NCBI RefSeq assembly: GCF_015354345.1
Contig: NZ_JADKYS010000008.1
Location: 18,525-82,524, forward strand
Length of the DNA: 64,000 nucleotides
DNA from: Methylophilus sp. 14
GTDB lineage: Bacteria; Pseudomonadota; Gammaproteobacteria; Burkholderiales; Methylophilaceae
Direction of reading: 5' to 3'
This document shows positions 41,805 to 54,478 of the stretch, one piece after another. How positions within the stretch are numbered: the first letter of the stretch is position 1; each line of letters starts with the position of its first letter. Position numbers and translations under genes: made by a program. The notes beneath the pieces are model-generated. The model saw only the letters and a list, made by a program, of their open reading frames with translations. It was not told where the DNA came from and searched no databases.

Positions 41805-43934
41805 ATGCGTAATTCTATCTTATTTGTGTTGGCTGTCGCATCACTGGAGAGTGGGTGCGGTGCCAAACTTCCTTCACTTAAGCCGTTCAAGATGGAAGTT
41901 CAGCAAGGCAACGTCGTGACCTCCAAAATGCTGTTGCAGTTGCGCCCGGGCATGACGCGATCACAAGTGCGCTACATTATGGGGACCCCGCTCATTGTAG
42001 ATAGTTTCCGTGATAATCGCTGGGATTATTTTTACGAGTTGCGCAAACAGGGTGCTATTGTTGAAAAGCGTCGCGTGATTCTTGACTTCGATAAGGACAG
42101 CCTGGTTTCCGTGCGTGGGGATGTTGTTCCGTCAGCAGAAAATCCTGATGTGAAAACCATTGCAGAGCTGCCACAGAAAAAAGTGGAAGCAGAAAAAGAG
42201 CAGGCTTGGACCGATAAGCTGAAGTTCTGGAAAGCCGAAGAAGGTGCTCCGGCTGAAAAAGCAACAGAAGCGACCGCGACCGAGGCGGCCAAAGTGCAAG
42301 CAGCTGCCAGCAGTGCGCCTGCGGTTCAAGCGACGGCAGAAAAAACTGTCACAGAAGAAGAAGTTGTACCGCATATTCCTGAAGGGGAGTATCAAGCCAA
42401 GGCTGCTGCTGCAAATGATCAAGAAATGGCGGCGAAAATTGCGGATACTGTAGAGCCTCCACCCGTGTTTAAAGAGGCCCCTGTTGCCGCGCCAACGGCA
42501 GCTGCGGCGCCCGAACCTGTGTTGCCGCCGCCAGTGAAGGCAGGCGCTGTGGCCGCTAAGAGTGTGGTGGCGCCCGTGGCTGCCGCCGCTACCGTAGCCG
42601 CTGCTGCTGCTGTGAAACCTGCTGAGTCCAAACAAGCCCCGGTTGCCAAGTCGACTGCAGTGGCAGCCGTTGAAGATGATGAAGTGATTCCGTATATTCC
42701 TGAAGGGGAGTATGTTGCGCCAGTCGTGCCGACCGAGCAGGAAATGGTCAAAGGCAATATGGCTGAAGCCAATGCGCCAGCGACAGACGCCGAAGCGCAT
42801 CAAGTGACTGAGAAAGGCGTTGCGCCCAAGGCTGATCATGCGGCTGAACCAGCACCGACATTTGTCGCTGAGCAATTGCCAGAGCCTGAACCTGAGCCGG
42901 AACTGCCACCACCGCCTCCAGCGAAATCTATCGTGAAGGAAGTGGCGCCTATTGTTCCGCCTGCAGCGACTCTGGCGGCTAAAGCACCGCAAGCAGCGGC
43001 CAAAGTTGTTGAGTCTGCACCCGTGGTTGCGCAGGAAGTGCCTGCTGGTGATGGCGAAATCAATCAGGCAGTAGCTGCGTGGGCGCAAGCCTGGCGTAGC
43101 AAGGATATTAAAAACTATCTGGCCGCCTACGCGCCTGACTTTGTGCCAGAAGGCTTACCATCCAAAAAAGCCTGGGAAGCGCAACGTAAGCAGCGTTTGT
43201 CGGCTGGTCAGGGGACGATCGCGCTGGTATTGAATAATATTCAAGTACAGCGTGAAGGCACGGCTGCGATTGCTACTGTGCATTTTGAGCAGAAGTACGC
43301 GGCTAAATCTTACAAGGATGAGCTGACGAAAACCTTGGAAATGCGTTATGACTCCTCACTCAAGCGCTGGTTGATTACGCGTGAGCGTGTCACGCCTTTG
43401 GTTGGTGCAGCCGCCGTGTCTGTGGCGGATCTGCCGAAAGTGAGCACCTCTGAGCCAGTGGTCGCAGCGGAAGCATCCGTGGCGCCGACTGCGACAGTAG
43501 ATAGCGGCATTGAATCAGCGGTGCAGGCATGGGCGCAAGCTTGGCGTAGCAAGAATACCAATGCTTATTTTGCAGCCTATTCTCCTGCTTTTGTGCCAGA
43601 GGGTTTGCCTAACCGTGCCGCTTGGGAAGCACAGCGTAAAAAACGCCTGTCCCCGCAGCAGGGTAAAATCAGCCTGGATATCAGCAACCTCAATGTTTCC
43701 CGTACAGGAGACGCGGCGGTGGTGACATTCACGCAAAAATACGCCGCAAAATCCTACCGTGACGAGATGTCTAAACGATTGGAGTTGCAATTGGATGCGG
43801 CTACCCAGCGTTGGTTGATTGTGCGTGAAACGGCTGCTTCTGGTGCTGAAGCGGCCTCTGGCAGCCAGCAAGTGACTGCACCTGAAGGTAGCGCTGAGCA
43901 TCTGGACGGTGTATTGGAACAAATCGGGTTTTAA
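41805..43934 (+). CDS. BamE-domain lipoprotein fused to two NTF2-like repeats
   Basis: A 709-residue protein, against about 110-180 for normal BamE. The first ~110 residues are BamE/OmlA: a lipoprotein signal (MRNSILFVLAVASLESGC) and LRPGMTRSQVRYIMGTPLIVDSF plus RWDYFYELRKQG, the outer-membrane assembly (BAM) lipoprotein fold. Then comes ~300 residues of Ala/Pro/Glu-rich linker with two copies of the short motif VxPxIPEGEY. The C-terminal part has two similar ~110-residue domains (about 418-530 and 566-678), each beginning AWAQAWRSK and containing FVPEGLP, AWEAQRK, KYAAKSY and RWLI; they look NTF2/SnoaL-like (Cds6 C-terminal type). It should be the cell's BamE with an added periplasmic binding module. 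Start ATG 41805; the frame opens further upstream. Confidence 0.8.
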   Translation: MRNSILFVLAVASLESGCGAKLPSLKPFKMEVQQGNVVTSKMLLQLRPGMTRSQVRYIMGTPLIVDSFRDNRWDYFYELRKQGAIVEKRRVILDFDKDSLVSVRGDVVPSAENPDVKTIAELPQKKVEAEKEQAWTDKLKFWKAEEGAPAEKATEATATEAAKVQAAASSAPAVQATAEKTVTEEEVVPHIPEGEYQAKAAAANDQEMAAKIADTVEPPPVFKEAPVAAPTAAAAPEPVLPPPVKAGAVAAKSVVAPVAAAATVAAAAAVKPAESKQAPVAKSTAVAAVEDDEVIPYIPEGEYVAPVVPTEQEMVKGNMAEANAPATDAEAHQVTEKGVAPKADHAAEPAPTFVAEQLPEPEPEPELPPPPPAKSIVKEVAPIVPPAATLAAKAPQAAAKVVESAPVVAQEVPAGDGEINQAVAAWAQAWRSKDIKNYLAAYAPDFVPEGLPSKKAWEAQRKQRLSAGQGTIALVLNNIQVQREGTAAIATVHFEQKYAAKSYKDELTKTLEMRYDSSLKRWLITRERVTPLVGAAAVSVADLPKVSTSEPVVAAEASVAPTATVDSGIESAVQAWAQAWRSKNTNAYFAAYSPAFVPEGLPNRAAWEAQRKKRLSPQQGKISLDISNLNVSRTGDAAVVTFTQKYAAKSYRDEMSKRLELQLDAATQRWLIVRETAASGAEAASGSQQVTAPEGSAEHLDGVLEQIGF

Positions 43935-43951
43935 CCCATATTAAATAAAGA

Positions 43952-44773
43952 ATGATTGAGCGAGTGATGTTGAAAGTTGTGATTGCAGGTGTGTCTGGCC
44001 GGATGGGGCATGCTTTATTAGAGGGTGTTTTTTCTGACAGTGGTTTGCAACTGCATGCTGCATTGGATCGTGCTGAGAGCGCGATGATAGGGCGCGATGC
44101 GGGCGAGCAGTTTGGCAAGCAGACCGGTGTCAAAATTACCTCGGATATTGCTGCGGCCTTGCAGGGCGCAGATGTGCTGGTGGATTTCACCCGCCCGGAA
44201 GCTAGCATGCAATATTTGCAGGCCTGCCAGCAGGCCAATGTGAAGTTGGTGATTGGCACCACTGGGTTTAGTGAGGCAGAAAAAGCCAGTATTGAAGCAG
44301 CCGCCAACAAAGTGGGCGTGGTGTTCGCGCCGAATATGAGTGTGGGTGTGACCTTGTTAATCAACCTGGTTGAACAAGCGGCGCGCGTGCTCAATGAAGG
44401 TTACGATATTGAAGTGGTCGAGATGCACCATCGCCACAAAGTAGATGCGCCTTCTGGCACTGCGCTGCGTTTGGGCGAGGCCGCTGCCAAAGGTATTGAT
44501 AAAGCATTAAAGGATTGCGCGGTGTATGCGCGTGAAGGCGTGACTGGCGAGCGCGAAGCAGGCACGATTGGTTTTGCGACCTTGCGCGGTGGCGATGTAG
44601 TTGGCGACCACACTGTGGTGCTGGCGGGAGTGGGTGAGCGCGTAGAGCTGACGCACAAGGCTTCGAGTCGTGCCACGTTTGCCCAGGGTGCATTGCGTGC
44701 AGCCAAATTTTTGGCGGATAAGCCACAAGGTTTGTTTGATATGCGTGATGTGCTGGGGTTTGATAAAAGCTGA
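43952..44773 (+). CDS. dapB: 4-hydroxy-tetrahydrodipicolinate reductase
   Basis: NAD(P)H-dependent step of lysine and diaminopimelate synthesis, needed for peptidoglycan. The Rossmann start is VVIAGVSGRMGHALLEGV. The catalytic region VVEMHHRHKVDAPSGTAL carries the HH..K motif, and the end is GALRAAKFLADKPQGLFDMRDVLGF. The ATG at 43952 gives 273 aa. The ATG at 43967 gives 268 aa with TGAG six bases upstream and is at least as likely by family alignment. It follows the BamE fusion gene by 17 bp. Confidence 0.94.
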   Translation: MIERVMLKVVIAGVSGRMGHALLEGVFSDSGLQLHAALDRAESAMIGRDAGEQFGKQTGVKITSDIAAALQGADVLVDFTRPEASMQYLQACQQANVKLVIGTTGFSEAEKASIEAAANKVGVVFAPNMSVGVTLLINLVEQAARVLNEGYDIEVVEMHHRHKVDAPSGTALRLGEAAAKGIDKALKDCAVYAREGVTGEREAGTIGFATLRGGDVVGDHTVVLAGVGERVELTHKASSRATFAQGALRAAKFLADKPQGLFDMRDVLGFDKS

Positions 44774-44840
44774 TTTTAAAGGGTTGCCCAGCAACTGCCT
44801 GGCTTGAGTCACAAAAGCAAGATTTGCCTGTGACTTGCCC

Positions 44841-44869
44841 TTGAGCGAGCAGTCGATTTGCGCTATAAT
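44841..44869 (+). promoter_or_regulatory. Promoter of carAB
   Basis: TTGAGC (44841-44846) and a perfect TATAAT (44864-44869) are 17 bp apart. Just upstream, AGTCACA and TGTGACT (44807-44813 and 44829-44835) form a 7-bp inverted repeat that could bind a regulator. The leader to the carA GTG is about 130 nt. Confidence 0.78.
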
Positions 44870-44881
44870 GCTTTAATTCTG

Positions 44882-44914
44882 AACGGGAAGAGTCCAACAA
44901 GCTTTTCCCGTTTT
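44882..44914 (+). promoter_or_regulatory. Hairpin at the start of the carAB leader
   Basis: AACGGGAA and TTCCCGTT (44882-44889 and 44905-44912) form an eight-pair stem followed by TTTT in all. It starts about 6 nt after the predicted transcript start. It could be a pyrimidine-linked attenuator or an mRNA-protecting hairpin; the T run is short for full termination. Confidence 0.5.
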
Positions 44915-45006
44915 GCACATCTATTCACCGCAGCTTGAAACCTCTTTTTGGCGATGCGATGAACCCTCTAAACGATGTGTTTCGTATCAAACTTAAGGAG
45001 CTAAAG

Positions 45007-46145
45007 GTGTCAAAAACAATTCCAGCGATTTTAGTGTTAGCAGATGGAACTGTTTTTAAGGGCATTAGCATTGGCGCTTCCGGTCATACGGTCGGTGAAG
45101 TGGTGTTCAATACATCTATCACCGGATATCAGGAAATTCTGACTGATCCATCCTACACCGAACAAATTGTGACACTGACTTATCCGCACATTGGTAACTA
45201 CGGTACCAACAGTGAAGATGTCGAGTCAGGCAAAGTCTATGCTGCGGGTCTGATTATTCGTGACTTGCCCTTATTGGAAAGCAATTTCCGCAGTGAACAA
45301 AATCTCTCCGATTATCTCAATGCCAACAATGTGGTGGCCATTGCCGATATCGATACCCGCAAACTGACCCGTATTCTGCGCGAAAAAGGCGCTCAGGCTG
45401 GCTGTATCATGGCTGGCGAGTCTGTCGATGAAGCGCAAGCCCTGGCTTTGGCCAATGGTTTCCCAGGCCTGGCAGGGATGGATCTGGCCAAAGTGGTCAG
45501 CTGTACCCAGCCTTACGAGTTTACAGAAGCCGAGTGGCAATTGGGTTCGGGTTTCAGCAAGGCGGCTGAATCTAAGTTCCATGTGGTGGCATTTGACTAC
45601 GGTGTTAAACGTAACATTCTGCGCATGCTGGTCTCGCGTGGCTGTAAAGTCACTGTGTTGCCAGCGCAGGCCACCGCTGAGCAAGCCTTATCCTACAAGC
45701 CTGACGGTATTTTCCTGTCTAACGGCCCTGGCGACCCAGAACCATGCGATTACGCGATTAGCGCGATTAAAACGCTGGTCGATACTGGTATCCCGACCTT
45801 TGGTATTTGTCTGGGCCACCAGTTGCTGGCCCTCGCGAGCGGCGCCAAAACATTGAAAATGAAGTTTGGTCACCACGGTGCTAACCATCCGGTACAAGAC
45901 GTTGAAAGCAAGCGCGTCTATATCACCAGCCAGAACCATGGTTTTGCGGCGGATCCTGCCACCTTGCCAGCCAATGTCAAGGTGACGCATGTGTCCTTGT
46001 TCGATGGCAGCCTGCAAGGGATTACACGTACAGACAAGCCAGCTTTCAGTTTCCAGGGTCACCCGGAAGCCAGTCCTGGTCCGCAAGAAATGAGCGTGTT
46101 GTTTGACCGCTTTATCCAGTTAATGCAAGAAAGAAAGTCCATCTA

Positions 46146-46146
<1 letters not shown>
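45007..46146 (+). CDS. carA: Carbamoyl-phosphate synthase small subunit
   Basis: Glutaminase subunit that feeds ammonia to CarB for carbamoyl phosphate, the source for arginine and pyrimidines. The N-terminal domain ([36 protein letters not shown]) is followed by a class I amidotransferase with [18 protein letters not shown] and [12 protein letters not shown] start at the GTG at 45007 (379 aa), preceded by a perfect AAGGAG at six bases, rather than upstream ATG codons in the same frame at 44935 and 44959. Carbamoyl phosphate is also the donor for the NodU-type carbamoyltransferase in this window. The stop overlaps the carB start (TAATG). Confidence 0.95.
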
Positions 46147-49361
<3,215 letters not shown>

Positions 49362-49390
49362 CTTAAACTTGGCTTAATTGATATTTGAAA

Positions 49391-49428
49391 TAAGCCACGC
49401 TCATTCGGGTGTGGTTTATTTTTTTTAT
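49391..49428 (+). terminator. Terminator after carB
   Basis: TAAGCCAC pairs with GTGGTTTA (one G-T pair) around a 12-base loop and is followed by a long T tract. greA begins 26 bp later and may be read partly through it. Confidence 0.72.
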
Positions 49429-49453
49429 ACTCATTTTTTGAAGGTATTTCGAC

Positions 49454-49936
49454 ATGGCAGTACATCAGATTCCTGTGACCGTGATTGGTGCAGAATTGCT
49501 CAAAGAAGAATTGCAACGTTTGCGTGCGGTAGATCGCCCTAATATTATTCAGGCGATTGCTGAGGCACGTGCACAAGGTGACTTGTCCGAAAATGCTGAA
49601 TACGAATCTGCCAAAGAGCGTCAGAGCTTTATTGAAGGCCGTATCTCCGAGTTGGAAGGCAAACTGTCCAATTTGCAGATTATTGACCCAACCATGTTGA
49701 ACGCGGAAGGCCGCGTGGTGTTTGGTGCGACGGTGCGTTTTGAAGACCTGGATTCAGGCGATGCCAAAACCTACCAGATCGTTGGCGAAGACGAAGCCGA
49801 CATCAAAAATGGCAAGATTTCAGTCAGCTCGCCCATTGCGCGTGGCCTGATTGGCAAGTCCGAAGGTGAAGTGGTTGAAGTGCAATCACCAGGTGGCGTA
49901 AAAGAGTACGAAATTATTGAAGTGCTCTATATTTAA
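49454..49936 (+). CDS. greA: Transcription elongation factor GreA
   Basis: Rescues backtracked RNA polymerase by stimulating transcript cleavage. The 160 residues show the N-terminal coiled coil with the acidic tip [22 protein letters not shown] (DLSENAEY) and a C-terminal FKBP-like domain ending [23 protein letters not shown]. Length and sequence are standard. It follows carB, as in many Betaproteobacteria, and precedes a DUF4149 membrane gene by 22 bp. Confidence 0.96.
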   Translation: MAVHQIPVTVIGAELLKEELQRLRAVDRPNIIQAIAEARAQGDLSENAEYESAKERQSFIEGRISELEGKLSNLQIIDPTMLNAEGRVVFGATVRFEDLDSGDAKTYQIVGEDEADIKNGKISVSSPIARGLIGKSEGEVVEVQSPGGVKEYEIIEVLYI

Positions 49937-49958
49937 GCTTACGTGGATTTAGGAGTGC

Positions 49959-50420
49959 ATGGCTATGGCCAAACAAGCAGGACTGACTGGTTGGATTAGC
50001 CCGCTGTTACTCACAGCATGGGTAGGTGCATTATGGATGACGGCCATCACGGCCAGTGTCTTGTTTCAGACCATCCCTGATCGCCAGTTGGCTGGCCTGG
50101 TGGCTGGAAAATTGTTCACCATCGTCAGTTATATTGGCTTGGTCAGTGGTGTATGGTTGCTGGTGCAGCGTTTGGCCAATGATGGGTTTTCCGCATTCAA
50201 GCAAGGCTTGTTCTGGGTGGTATTCTTGATGTGGGTACTGGTGCTGATCGGTGAGTTCGGCATACAGCCACTGTTGGCCCAATTAAAAGCCAGTGCCTTA
50301 CCAAATGATGTGATGCAGAGTGTGTTTGCCAGCCGGTTTAAAACCTGGCATGGTATTGCCAGCATTGCTTACCTGGTCGAGTGTCTGCTAGGTGTCTGGC
50401 TGGTGATTAAATCCAGCTAG
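49959..50420 (+). CDS. DUF4149 family membrane protein
   Basis: A 153-residue inner-membrane protein with four hydrophobic segments (around 11-33, 50-68, 80-100 and 130-150). TASVLFQTIPDRQLAGLVAGKLF fits DUF4149, a domain of unknown function that is often encoded beside greA or yhbY in Betaproteobacteria. AGGAG lies just before the ATG at 49959; an ATG at 49965 is the alternative start with better spacing. A strong bidirectional terminator follows. Confidence 0.8.
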   Translation: MAMAKQAGLTGWISPLLLTAWVGALWMTAITASVLFQTIPDRQLAGLVAGKLFTIVSYIGLVSGVWLLVQRLANDGFSAFKQGLFWVVFLMWVLVLIGEFGIQPLLAQLKASALPNDVMQSVFASRFKTWHGIASIAYLVECLLGVWLVIKSS

Positions 50421-50428
50421 GCACAAAT

Positions 50429-50461
50429 AAAAAAACGCGCTTTCAGTAGCGCGTTTTTTAT
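50429..50461. terminator. Bidirectional terminator between DUF4149 gene and yhbY
   Basis: AAAAACGCGCT, loop TTCAGT, AGCGCGTTTTT is a perfect eleven-pair stem with A and T runs on either side, serving both convergent genes. Confidence 0.92.
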
Positions 50462-50475
50462 TGTGTATTTTAGTG

Positions 50476-50784
50476 TTACAGCTTTGGAATCACGATTTTG
50501 GCAGAAGCCTTAACCGTTTCGCTGGCGCGGTAAAACACCAATTGTTTGCCAATATGGTGCACGGCAATCGCGCTGGTTTTATCCGCGATGTCAGTCAGCA
50601 ATGATTTACGTAGTTCACGATCATCACCGGCCACTTGTACTTTAATCAGTTCGTGGGCATTGAGGCTGACATCAATTTCTTTTAACACGGCGTCGGTGAG
50701 GCCATTGTTGCCTATCATGACAACCGGGTTTAAATTGTGCGCCAGGCCACGTAAATAAGCGATTTGTTTGCTGTTTAATTGCAT
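50476..50784 (-). CDS. yhbY: Ribosome assembly RNA-binding protein YhbY
   Basis: A CRM-domain (CRS1-YhbY) protein of 102 aa that binds 50S subunit precursors. LNSKQIAYLRGLAHNLNPVVMIGNNGLTDAVLKEID is the conserved beginning, with the GNNGLT loop equivalent to GxxG RNA-binding loops, and KQLVFYRAS the end. It is divergent from rlmE with 55 bp between starts; yhbY-rlmE-ftsH is a conserved neighbourhood, and all three bear on ribosome and protein quality. Confidence 0.95.
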   Translation of the reverse strand: MQLNSKQIAYLRGLAHNLNPVVMIGNNGLTDAVLKEIDVSLNAHELIKVQVAGDDRELRKSLLTDIADKTSAIAVHHIGKQLVFYRASETVKASAKIVIPKL

Positions 50785-50839
50785 GCAAAAATTTCCTTGA
50801 AAACAATCAGTATTTTAGCATGAAGCAGGAATTCCCCCT

Positions 50840-51460
50840 ATGAAACCCTCTAAAACCAGCAAAGCCTGGATGCAGGAACACTTGAACGACGAGTTCGTGA
50901 AACGTGCGCAAAAAGAAGGCTACCGCGCACGCGCTGCGTATAAGTTGCTGGAGATTGACGACAAAGACAAACTGATCAAGCCAGGTATGACGGTGGTTGA
51001 CCTTGGGTCTACACCCGGCAGTTGGTCACAGGTGGCGGTGCAACGCATTAAAGGACAAGGGCGGGTGATTGCGCTGGATATTCTGGACATGCACCCGATC
51101 CCCGGCGTGGAGTTTATTTGCGGCGACTTTAGGGAAGAGGTGGTACTCAAGCAACTGGAAGCCTCGCTCAATGGCAAACCGGTGGATCTGGTGATTGCCG
51201 ATATGGCGCCGAATATGAGTGGATTAAAAGATGTTGATCAGGCGGGCGCCACCTACCTCACCGAGCTGGCACTGGATTTTTGTCAGCAATGGCTGAAACC
51301 GGGCGGCAATTTCCTGGTCAAAGTATTTATTGGCAGCGGGTTTGACGAAATTGTGAAGCAAATGCGCGGCCAGTTTGAAAAAGTGGTGACACGTAAACCT
51401 AAAGCTTCGCGTGATCGCAGCAGTGAAGTGTATTTGCTGGGATTGCAACGTAAAGCTTGA
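50840..51460 (+). CDS. rlmE: 23S rRNA 2'-O-methyltransferase RlmE (FtsJ/RrmJ)
   Basis: Methylates U2552 of 23S rRNA in the late 50S particle. It has 206 aa with the SAM site [17 protein letters not shown]; the catalytic KDKE tetrad falls in [35 protein letters not shown] and [12 protein letters not shown]. The conserved linkage rlmE-ftsH, known as a heat-shock unit in E. coli, holds here. No sigma-32-type promoter was firmly recognised upstream. Confidence 0.95.
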   Translation: MKPSKTSKAWMQEHLNDEFVKRAQKEGYRARAAYKLLEIDDKDKLIKPGMTVVDLGSTPGSWSQVAVQRIKGQGRVIALDILDMHPIPGVEFICGDFREEVVLKQLEASLNGKPVDLVIADMAPNMSGLKDVDQAGATYLTELALDFCQQWLKPGGNFLVKVFIGSGFDEIVKQMRGQFEKVVTRKPKASRDRSSEVYLLGLQRKA

Positions 51461-51606
51461 ATTGCAATGCTTTTTTGCGTTTAGTTTCGTCGCACAAGCA
51501 AAAAATTGGGTATACAATGCCATTAAAGGCTTGAAAAGTTTGGTTTTGCCTCCATTGTTCCAGATAGGGACTTCCCTGCCTTTCGATTTTAAATTAAGGA
51601 ACCACC

Positions 51607-53520
51607 TTGAATAATCTATTGAAAAATATCGCGATTTGGGTAGCGATCGCCTTGTTGCTGATGACGGTATTTAATCAATTTAACGGCACCGGCAGAAGTA
51701 GTGGTCAAGTGGTTTACTCACAATTTATGCAAGAGGTCAGAGATGGCCGCGTTGCAAAAGTCCAGATTGATGGCCGCTCATTACATGTGACGACCAATGA
51801 AGGTAAAAACTACGATACCTTCACGCCTTCTGATCCATGGCTGGTGTCCGACCTGCTCAAAAACAATGTGATTGTTGAAGCCAAACCAGAAGAGCATGAA
51901 TCCATGCTCATGAGCATCTTCGTTTCCTGGTTCCCAATGATTCTGCTGATCGGCGTCTGGATTTTCTTTATGCGCCAGATGCAAGGTGGCGGCAAGGGTG
52001 GTGGCCCGTTCTCATTTGGCAAGAGCAAGGCGCGTCAATTAGATGAATCCAATAACAGCACGACGTTTGCTGATGTGGCCGGTTGCGATGAAGCCAAAGA
52101 AGAAGTGGCTGAGCTGGTTGAATTCCTCAAAGACCCAAGCAAGTTCCAGAAACTGGGTGGCCGTATTCCACGTGGCGTATTAATGGTAGGCCCGCCAGGG
52201 ACCGGTAAAACGTTGCTGGCTCGCGCGATTGCGGGTGAGGCTAAAGTACCGTTCTTTAGTATTTCAGGCTCCGACTTTGTGGAAATGTTTGTCGGTGTCG
52301 GTGCTGCGCGTGTGCGTGACATGTTTGAAACCGCCAAAAAGAACTCCCCTTGTATCGTCTTTATTGACGAGATCGACGCCGTTGGCCGCCATCGTGGTGC
52401 TGGCACGGGTGGTGGTAACGATGAGCGCGAACAAACCCTGAACCAGATGCTGGTTGAGATGGATGGTTTTGAAGCCAACTCCGGCGTGATTGTAATTGCT
52501 GCGACCAACCGTGCCGATGTGCTGGATAAAGCCTTGTTGCGTCCTGGCCGCTTTGACCGTCAGGTGATGGTGGGCTTGCCAGACATCAAAGGCCGCGAAC
52601 AGATTCTGAATGTGCATATGCGTAAAGTGCCGATTGATCCGGACGTAAAAGCGGACATCCTTGCCCGGGGCACACCTGGTTTCAGCGGTGCGGACTTGGC
52701 TAATTTGGTGAACGAGGCTGCTTTGTTTGCTGCGCGTCGTAATAAGCGCACTGTCGATATGCAGGACTTTGAAGATGCTAAAGACAAAATCTTCATGGGC
52801 CCTGAGCGCAAGTCTATGGTGATGCGTGAAGAAGAGCGCTTGAACACGGCTTATCATGAATCTGGTCATGCGGTGGTGGCTAAGTTGTTGCCAAAAGCCG
52901 ACCCAGTGCACAAAGTGACGATTATGCCGCGTGGCTGGGCGTTGGGCCTGACCTGGCAGTTGCCTGAGCACGACCGTATCAGCAACTACAAAGACAAGAT
53001 GCTGGAAGATATTTCTATCCTGTTCGGTGGCCGTATTGCCGAAGAGATTTTCATGAATCAAATGTCTACCGGCGCCTCGAACGACTTCGAGCGTGCCACG
53101 AAAATGGCCCGTGATATGGTGACCAAGTTCGGTATGTCTGATACGCTGGGCACCATGGTATATGCCGGTAGCGAGCAGGACTCATGGATGGGCAGCATGT
53201 CATCACGTACGGTGTCTGAAGCGACCCAGCAAAAGGTGGATGCTGAAATCCGCCGCATTCTGGACGAACAATATGGCATTGCACGCAAATTGCTTGAAGA
53301 TAACCGTGACAAAGTCGAAGCCATGACCAAAGCGCTGATGGAGTTTGAAACCATTGATGCCGATCAGGTGAATGACATTATGGCTGGTTTGCCTGTGCGT
53401 GCGCCCAAGCCGAAAAATGGCCCAACCGTCAGTTCCGGTGGCAGTGGGTCAGGCACCATGGTGAACCCAACGCCACAACCGACGGCTAAAGGGGATGACA
53501 CTGAAAGTAATAATCCCTAA
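51607..53520 (+). CDS. ftsH: ATP-dependent zinc metalloprotease FtsH
   Basis: Hexameric membrane protease that degrades misfolded membrane proteins and regulators, including LpxC of LPS synthesis in E. coli. Two membrane helices flank a small periplasmic domain (about 8-25 and 98-118). The AAA module has Walker [11 protein letters not shown] at about 195-202, Walker [13 protein letters not shown], the SRH region [18 protein letters not shown], and the zinc site HESGH at about 417-421. The start is TTG at 51607, preceded by AAGGA at eight bases; no ATG fits the family N-terminus, which suggests restrained translation. The C-terminus is Pro/Gly/Ser-rich and disordered. Confidence 0.95.
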   Translation: MNNLLKNIAIWVAIALLLMTVFNQFNGTGRSSGQVVYSQFMQEVRDGRVAKVQIDGRSLHVTTNEGKNYDTFTPSDPWLVSDLLKNNVIVEAKPEEHESMLMSIFVSWFPMILLIGVWIFFMRQMQGGGKGGGPFSFGKSKARQLDESNNSTTFADVAGCDEAKEEVAELVEFLKDPSKFQKLGGRIPRGVLMVGPPGTGKTLLARAIAGEAKVPFFSISGSDFVEMFVGVGAARVRDMFETAKKNSPCIVFIDEIDAVGRHRGAGTGGGNDEREQTLNQMLVEMDGFEANSGVIVIAATNRADVLDKALLRPGRFDRQVMVGLPDIKGREQILNVHMRKVPIDPDVKADILARGTPGFSGADLANLVNEAALFAARRNKRTVDMQDFEDAKDKIFMGPERKSMVMREEERLNTAYHESGHAVVAKLLPKADPVHKVTIMPRGWALGLTWQLPEHDRISNYKDKMLEDISILFGGRIAEEIFMNQMSTGASNDFERATKMARDMVTKFGMSDTLGTMVYAGSEQDSWMGSMSSRTVSEATQQKVDAEIRRILDEQYGIARKLLEDNRDKVEAMTKALMEFETIDADQVNDIMAGLPVRAPKPKNGPTVSSGGSGSGTMVNPTPQPTAKGDDTESNNP

Positions 53521-53567
53521 CATTGATTAACCGGGTATTTTGCAACCGGGCTTTCGGTTAAAATAAC

Positions 53568-53597
53568 AAGGCTGGCATTTGCCAGCCTTTATTTTTT
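53568..53597 (+). terminator. Terminator between ftsH and folP
   Basis: AAGGCTGGC, loop ATTT, GCCAGCCTT is a perfect nine-pair stem followed by TATTTTTT. folP begins only 17 bp later, so some readthrough or a separate promoter is needed for folP. Confidence 0.86.
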
Positions 53598-53613
53598 GGA
53601 CAATCAATCATAC

Positions 53614-54438
53614 ATGCAACTTCACTGTGGCCGTTTTCGCCTCGATTTGGATACGCCCAAGGTCATGGGGATTATCAATGTCACGCCAGATTCTTTCTCG
53701 GATGGCGGTCAGTTTAACCAGGTCGATTTCGCAGTTGCCCATGCTTTGGCACTGATAGAGCAGGGCGCTGCCGTACTGGATATTGGTGGTGAATCGACGC
53801 GGCCGAATGCGGTGCCGGTGCCACTGGCCGAAGAGCTGCAACGCGTGATCCCGGTGATTGAAGCATTGGTTGCGCGCGATATTCCAGTGCCGATTTCAAT
53901 CGATACTTACAAACCAGAAGTGATGCGGGCGGCCATTGCTGCGGGTGCCAGCATCGTCAATGACGTGCGTGGCTTGCAGGAGCCTGGTGCCTTAGAGGCC
54001 GTAGTTAACAGTGATGCAGGTGTGTGTGTCATGCATATGCAGGGCACACCACAAACCATGCAACTGGAGCCGCACTATGATGATGTGGTGGCTGAGGTAA
54101 AACAGTTTTTGCGTATGCAGCGTGATGCTTGTCTGGCGGCTGGCATTGCGCACGAGCGCATCATGCTAGACCCAGGCTTTGGTTTTGGTAAAACCCGTGC
54201 GCACAATATTGCCTTGGCCAAAGCCTTGCCCCAGTTACTAGAACTCAATTGTCCCTTACTGGTCGGACTATCACGTAAATCCGTCTTGGGGCAAATGACC
54301 GGTAATGATGTCGATGCCCGTTTGCATGCCAGTGTGGCTGCGGCGGTGATTAGTGCCATGCAGGGCGCGCGTTTATTACGCGTGCATGATGTCAAGGCGA
54401 CCGTGGAAGCACTCAAGGTGGTTGCCGCGTTGCAATAA
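53614..54438 (+). CDS. folP: Dihydropteroate synthase
   Basis: Condenses p-aminobenzoate with hydroxymethyl-dihydropterin diphosphate in folate synthesis; the target of sulfonamides. The 274-residue TIM barrel has [46 protein letters not shown], and the late [11 protein letters not shown] loop. The ATG at 53614 gives the usual N-terminus (a TTG lies 18 bp upstream); the ribosome site is weak. It follows the ftsH terminator and precedes glmM by 40 bp, the standard ftsH-folP-glmM order. Confidence 0.95.
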   Translation: MQLHCGRFRLDLDTPKVMGIINVTPDSFSDGGQFNQVDFAVAHALALIEQGAAVLDIGGESTRPNAVPVPLAEELQRVIPVIEALVARDIPVPISIDTYKPEVMRAAIAAGASIVNDVRGLQEPGALEAVVNSDAGVCVMHMQGTPQTMQLEPHYDDVVAEVKQFLRMQRDACLAAGIAHERIMLDPGFGFGKTRAHNIALAKALPQLLELNCPLLVGLSRKSVLGQMTGNDVDARLHASVAAAVISAMQGARLLRVHDVKATVEALKVVAALQ

Positions 54439-54478
54439 ACCAATAGATAAAAGAATAAGCAAGAGAAGGATAAGAGCG

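Noticed and set aside
42132..43088. 318-codon open frame on the minus strand opposite the BamE fusion
   Set aside because: It mirrors the Ala/Pro/Glu-rich linker, whose codons leave few stops on the other strand. Its product is compositionally biased and matches no family.
52264..53061. 265-codon minus-strand frame inside ftsH
   Set aside because: It is a shadow of the AAA protease gene with no independent signal.
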